Positions 8,377-11,688 of a DNA stretch of 11,688 nucleotides are shown piece after piece (the first letter of the stretch is position 1; each line of letters begins with the position of its first letter). Position numbers and translations under genes: made by a program. The stretch spans positions 1-11,688 of the forward strand of contig CAZUDO010000110.1 of the NCBI GenBank assembly GCA_964618895.1, given 5' to 3'. Source of the stretch: CAZUDO01 sp964618895 (GTDB lineage: Bacteria; Desulfobacterota; Binatia; DP-6). The notes below the pieces were generated by a model that made no database searches, was not told where the DNA came from, and saw nothing but the letters and a program-made list of their open reading frames with translations.

Positions 8377-9050
8377 GCGGCGGTGTCGGGTCCGGTCAGC
8401 TCGACCCGGCCGTGCGGCGTGTCGAGCACGGCGGCCAGCCGGTCGCGCCGGCCCTTGTGCACCGCCACCCGCACATCGAGGGCCGCGAACACCGCGCGCA
8501 GGCTCTCGGGCCGGGGCGTCTCGACGGCGAACGAGACCAGCCTGAGCCCGACCGCCGCGTCGTCGGCGGGGTGCGCCGCCTGGTGCCACTCGATGAAGAA
8601 GGGCACCATCGTGCCGCCGCGGTGTCCGGTGAGGAACACGTTGGTCCAGCGCACGACCTCGCCATCGGGGCGCGGGCGGTGGCCTTCGACCACCGTCGCG
8701 GCGTAGCCCTCCGCCTGCGCCCGCGCCGCCGTCTCCTCGGCGCTCCGCGTGCGGGCGGCCCACATGAGCAGGGTGGGGGCGGGCAGTGCGGCGAGCTGCC
8801 GTGCCAGCGTGCCTGCGGGAAGCGCTGGGTCGGGCGCGATGACCTCGAGGAACGTGTGGTCCCCCAGGCGCGCCAGCGCGTTGTGTGTGCCGAGCTCCGG
8901 ATGCTGCCCGCCGTACGCCGCCCGGACGCCGGCGCGTTGCTGGAGCGCGTCCACCGCGGTCGCGAGATCGGCGCTGGCCCACAACAGGTGGTCGAGCTTC
9001 GCGGACACGGGGCAGGGGTAGCGTGGTCCGTGCCCGCGGGGCAAGGGCAT
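8373..9050 (-). CDS. VOC-family / glyoxalase-like domain protein
   Basis: This protein of up to 225 aa resembles the single-chain glyoxalase-like proteins of the VOC superfamily (Glyoxalase_3 type). The first module opens with KLDHLLWA (18-25), where H21 sits at a usual metal-ligand position, continues through LGTHNALARLG (53-63) and ends in TFLEVIAPDP (66-75) with E69. A later strand, VPFFIEW (149-155), fits another ligand-bearing edge. The enzymatic role is not known for most members. The start is uncertain: ATG 9050 adds about 15 Pro-rich residues before the family's usual beginning, while GTG 9008 would give 211 aa starting just before KLDH; neither has a good ribosome binding site. It lies 23 bases after the crotonase stop and overlaps the hemerythrin start. 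Confidence 0.85.
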   Translation of the reverse strand: MPLPRGHGPRYPCPVSAKLDHLLWASADLATAVDALQQRAGVRAAYGGQHPELGTHNALARLGDHTFLEVIAPDPALPAGTLARQLAALPAPTLLMWAARTRSAEETAARAQAEGYAATVVEGHRPRPDGEVVRWTNVFLTGHRGGTMVPFFIEWHQAAHPADDAAVGLRLVSFAVETPRPESLRAVFAALDVRVAVHKGRRDRLAAVLDTPHGRVELTGPDTAA

Positions 9051-9073
9051 GCCGGGCGCGTCGCCGATCGCGT

Positions 9074-9772
9074 TCAGCGCCGCGGCAGCCCCACCATTTC
9101 CGCCGGGATCAGCTCGGTCGCCCAGCGCACCACCATCGCGCGCTGGCGCTGCTTGGTGGTGGCGTAGCCGGTCGGATCGAGCGCGGCGAGCGGCGTGGCG
9201 GCGTCGAGCGCCACCGTCAGGAGCTCCCCGGGCGGCGTGACGCCGTCGAGCATGCCCTTCTCGTGCGCTTCGTCGGGGGTGTAGGCGTGCGCGTGCAGCA
9301 GGGCCTCGGTGTGCCAGCGCGGCGGGATCGCCTTCTCGGAGATGACGATCGCCCAGGTGGGCAGGTTGAGCCCGATGGCGACCTCGTTCAGATGGAGCTT
9401 GAACGGGCCGTCGGCGACGTAGCGCCGGTCGCAGGCGTACATGAGCATCGCGCCGCCGGCGATGGCGTGTCCGGTGACCGCGGCGACGGTCGGGATCGGG
9501 AACGTGAACACGCGCAGCATGGTGTGTCCGAAGGCTTGCAAGGTCGTGCGCAGGTCGTCCGGGGCGAGGGTGGGGAGCACTTTCAGGTTGAGACCGGCGG
9601 AGAAGTAGCCCGGCCGGCCGGTGATCACGATCGCACCGGGTTTCTCCGCTTCGGCCCGGTCGAGGGCGGCATTCAGGCCGTCGAAGAACGGCATGGCCAT
9701 GGCGTTCACCTTGCCGTCGTCGAGCTGGATGACGGCGACGTGGTCCCGCGGCGCGTACGTGATCGTGCTCAT
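9074..9772 (-). CDS. Crotonase / enoyl-CoA hydratase-isomerase family protein
   Basis: This 232-aa protein has the crotonase fold: LDDGKVNAM near the N-terminus (17-25), the oxyanion-hole loop YFSAGLNLK (56-64), the second oxyanion-hole segment GHAIAGGAM (101-109) and NEVAIGL (129-135). E130 matches the second catalytic glutamate of enoyl-CoA hydratase, but the position of the first is M109, so the two-glutamate hydratase centre is incomplete. That pattern suits an isomerase or another crotonase reaction on an acyl-CoA. It is shorter than typical hydratases (about 255-260 aa) and resembles a subgroup usually annotated simply as enoyl-CoA hydratase. The ATG at 9772 has AGGA 7 bases upstream. 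It is followed closely by the VOC and hemerythrin genes, probably as one transcript. Confidence 0.92.
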   Translation of the reverse strand: MSTITYAPRDHVAVIQLDDGKVNAMAMPFFDGLNAALDRAEAEKPGAIVITGRPGYFSAGLNLKVLPTLAPDDLRTTLQAFGHTMLRVFTFPIPTVAAVTGHAIAGGAMLMYACDRRYVADGPFKLHLNEVAIGLNLPTWAIVISEKAIPPRWHTEALLHAHAYTPDEAHEKGMLDGVTPPGELLTVALDAATPLAALDPTGYATTKQRQRAMVVRWATELIPAEMVGLPRR

Positions 9773-9790
9773 GGGCCGGTCCTACTGCGC

Positions 9791-9806
9791 GCGGCCGGGC
9801 GGCCGC
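9791..9806. repeat. GC hairpin upstream of the crotonase gene
   Basis: The arms GCGGCC and GGCCGC are perfect complements around the loop GGGC, about 20 bases before the crotonase start. No T-run follows. It could attenuate read-through from the upstream gene or affect translation of the crotonase; no function can be shown. Confidence 0.3.
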
Positions 9807-9856
9807 AAGCCGGGAGCGCAGCGGACAAGCACCGTCGCGAGCACGAGCACGACTGA

Positions 9857-9872
9857 CCCGCGCCGGCGCGGG
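9857..9872 (-). terminator. Possible terminator hairpin after the secreted EEP gene
   Basis: A 16-base perfect palindrome (9857-9872, arms CCCGCG and CGCGGG) starts 6 bases after the stop of the upstream gene. It would form a very stable RNA hairpin, but no U-tract follows, so it is at best a non-canonical terminator or an mRNA-stabilising stem. Confidence 0.35.
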
Positions 9873-9878
9873 ACGTCG

Positions 9879-11318
9879 TCACGGACCGGCGAACGTCCAG
9901 GCGAAGCGGACGGCGAGGGCGTCGTGGTCGCTCAGCGGCTCGCCGTCGTCGCCCCGGAAGACGTCGGTCTCGAAGCGCCACGACAGCGGCGTGAAGGTGA
10001 GCGCGGCGGAGCTCCGGAAGAGGAACTTGTCGATCCGCCCCGGCTCCGGACACCCGAGGGTGGCGCACACGTCCTGCAGCTCGGTCTCGGCGAGCAGGCG
10101 CTGGAACTGTGACGCATCGGGCTCGTCGTCCGTGTGCAGGTTGAAGTCGCCGCCCACGATCACCGCCCGGCCGGCGGAGTAGCTGTTGATGAAGGTCGCG
10201 AGCTGGGTCACGCCGGCGTCGCGGAGCACGTCGTCTTCGGGTTGGCTGCCGGCCTCCATGTGGAGGTCGTAGACGTCGACCAGGACGTCCGGCGCCAGCG
10301 TCGTGCGCGCCACGCTGAACCCCTTCAGGGCGAGGCAGTCGAAGGCGCTGTTGAAGCACCCGTCCCAGGCGACCCGGACGACCGGCTCGAACGGAAACCA
10401 GGACAGGGTGTTCAGCCCGTCGCTCACCTGGGCGCTCGGCCGGTCCGGATCGGCGCCGAGCGGCTGCGGCGCCGGCACCGACTTGTAGGGGTGGAGCGCG
10501 TCGGCGACCAGCAGCTCGTGGTAGACGCGCGTCGGCGCGAGCGGATTCGGGTCGGGCGTCTGCCAGCTCTCCTGCACCACCACCAGGTCGTAGCCGTTCA
10601 GGCGTGGGCTGATGAGCGGCGTGTTGGTGGCGGGATGCGACCCCGAGATGCCTTCCGGCAGGCCGGCGACGTTGTAACTGAGGGCGAGGAAGGAGCCGGA
10701 CGTGGGACAGCCTTCGGCAATCGGACGGGCGATCCGGAACAACCGCTCGCCGTCGTTCTCGCGCTTGGCGTCGGCCCCGTAGCGCACGCAGTAGGTGTCA
10801 CCGCCCGCGAGCCGGAGGACGAGCGCGCCGTCGGTGCCCGGATCCGGGGGCCGAAGCCGGAGCCCACCCTGCCGCCCGTGGAGCGTGGCACGCAGGCGGA
10901 AGCTGCCGTCGGGTGTGCGTTTGATCACCACCGCGCGCACCGGACCGCGCTCGCCCTTGGGGTCCGCGTAGCGATAGCCGAGCGTGCCGAGCGCGCGCCA
11001 GAAGGGTGCCCCGCGGCGCGTCGTTCCCTGCGTGAGCCGGAAGCCCTGCCAGGTCGGCAGCGCGCCGTTCAGCGTCAGCTCGAGGATGGCGCCGCCCGCG
11101 CTCCCGGCGATAGTGGGATCGCCGATGACGGTGGCGGTGCTGCGCCGCTCGCGAGCCGCGGCCTGGATCTTGAGCGTGGTCGGGTTGCCGGGCAGGCGGC
11201 TCTTCACGACCAGCGTCCCGCCGCGAATCCGCTGCTCGGCCGCGGTGGCTGGGGACGCGTGCTGCACCCCGAGCAGGAGCACCAACAGGGAGAACGTCCC
11301 GTGGGTGAATCTCGTCAT
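9879..11318 (-). CDS. Secreted endonuclease/exonuclease/phosphatase-fold protein
   Basis: This 479-aa protein begins with a signal peptide (basic start, LLVLLLG core, cleavage near ATAA-E at about 26-27), so it should be exported. Residues about 28-205 are a beta-rich module with a GDTYCVRYG-like end, of a kind I recall in secreted proteins of uncultured Binatota/Myxococcota-like assemblies. From about 210 on it is a DNase I-like (EEP) domain: N216 in SYNVAG, E250 in VVVQESW, H353 in YDLHME, D391 and N393 in GGDFN, and D464-H465 in LSDHD. These are the metal and catalytic positions of the fold. The substrate may be nucleic acid, a phospholipid head group or another phosphoester. The ATG at 11318 is used; a GTG lies directly before it (11321). 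It follows the HAD gene by about 36 bases. Confidence 0.9.
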   Translation of the reverse strand: MTRFTHGTFSLLVLLLGVQHASPATAAEQRIRGGTLVVKSRLPGNPTTLKIQAAARERRSTATVIGDPTIAGSAGGAILELTLNGALPTWQGFRLTQGTTRRGAPFWRALGTLGYRYADPKGERGPVRAVVIKRTPDGSFRLRATLHGRQGGLRLRPPDPGTDGALVLRLAGGDTYCVRYGADAKRENDGERLFRIARPIAEGCPTSGSFLALSYNVAGLPEGISGSHPATNTPLISPRLNGYDLVVVQESWQTPDPNPLAPTRVYHELLVADALHPYKSVPAPQPLGADPDRPSAQVSDGLNTLSWFPFEPVVRVAWDGCFNSAFDCLALKGFSVARTTLAPDVLVDVYDLHMEAGSQPEDDVLRDAGVTQLATFINSYSAGRAVIVGGDFNLHTDDEPDASQFQRLLAETELQDVCATLGCPEPGRIDKFLFRSSAALTFTPLSWRFETDVFRGDDGEPLSDHDALAVRFAWTFAGP

Positions 11319-11354
11319 CACGCGCGAGGTGATCCCACGGCGCAGAGTGGACCG

Positions 11355-11688
11355 TCAAGGCAAATCGTGCGCCAGCTCGTCCAGTGAGCGGATGACACGA
11401 TCCGGCCGGGCGTCGTGCCCGGCCGGCAGCCCCGCACCCGCCCGGTCGATCCACACGCCCCCCGCGCCCACACGCTGCGCGCCGGTCACGTCCCACTCGA
11501 GATTGTCCCCGACCATGCACGCCGCCCCGGGCGCGACGCCGAGCGCGCCCAGCACGTGGTGGTACACCGCCGCGTCCGGCTTGCCGGTCCCGAACTCGCC
11601 CTCGATCAGGATGACATCGAAGCAGGGCGCCAGGTCGAAGCGTGCGAGCTTGTCCCGCTGCATCCCGGCGTCGCCGTTGGTGACCAGC
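11355..11688 (-). CDS. HAD-family hydrolase, C-terminal part (cut by the window edge)
   Basis: Only the last 110 residues are in the window; the N-terminal motif I (DxDxT) lies beyond the right edge. What remains is diagnostic of a haloacid dehalogenase-like phosphatase: motif II LVTNGD (the Thr at the third visible residue), motif III Lys in GTGKPDAAVY (visible residue 36) and motif IV VGDNLEWDV (D61 and D66). The order and spacing fit subfamily I enzymes that hydrolyse small phosphate esters; the substrate is not evident. It lies about 36 bases upstream of the secreted EEP gene on the same strand and may share its transcript. Confidence 0.9.
   Translation of the reverse strand, partial: LVTNGDAGMQRDKLARFDLAPCFDVILIEGEFGTGKPDAAVYHHVLGALGVAPGAACMVGDNLEWDVTGAQRVGAGGVWIDRAGAGLPAGHDARPDRVIRSLDELAHDLP

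Overview
This is a very GC-rich, tightly packed chromosomal window. The mix of a TGA-decoding selenoprotein, medium- and short-chain dehydrogenases, a crotonase, a hybrid histidine kinase and a secreted nuclease-like protein suggests an uncultured soil or sediment lineage. The N-terminal module of the secreted protein resembles, from memory, modules common in Binatota/Myxococcota/'deltaproteobacterial' metagenome assemblies. The lineage is an inference; no rRNA or marker gene is present.

Layout. (1) 1-317: no recognisable gene, one clear hairpin. (2) 318-648 (+): the first 12 codons of a DUF4160-type protein, cut off by a stop, then a DUF2442 gene with a strong ribosome binding site; this looks like a two-gene module that lost its first member. 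(3) 725-4182 (-): a four-gene cassette whose reading frames overlap or nearly touch, in transcription order an uncharacterised 351-aa protein, a UGSC-family selenoprotein, a zinc-dependent MDR alcohol dehydrogenase and an SDR oxidoreductase. (4) 4183-4322: divergent promoter region. (5) 4323-7880 (+): a membrane hybrid histidine kinase with two receiver domains, followed 6 bases later by a HI0933/YhiN-like flavoprotein. (6) 7867-11688 (-): in transcription order a HAD hydrolase (cut by the window edge), a secreted endonuclease/exonuclease/phosphatase-fold protein, a crotonase, a VOC/glyoxalase-like protein and a hemerythrin.

The main result is in block 3. An ordinary ORF caller splits the UGSC gene at a TGA (2846-2848) and yields two meaningless pieces. 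Read through, it gives one 177-aa protein with U at position 95 in a U-G-S-C motif, and a 7-bp hairpin with a G in the second loop position lies at the distance expected for a bacterial SECIS. The selenoprotein sits between an uncharacterised Cys-rich partner (ATGA overlap) and two nucleotide-dependent dehydrogenases (1-base gap, then GTGA overlap). This suggests a selenium-dependent redox system whose substrate is unknown.
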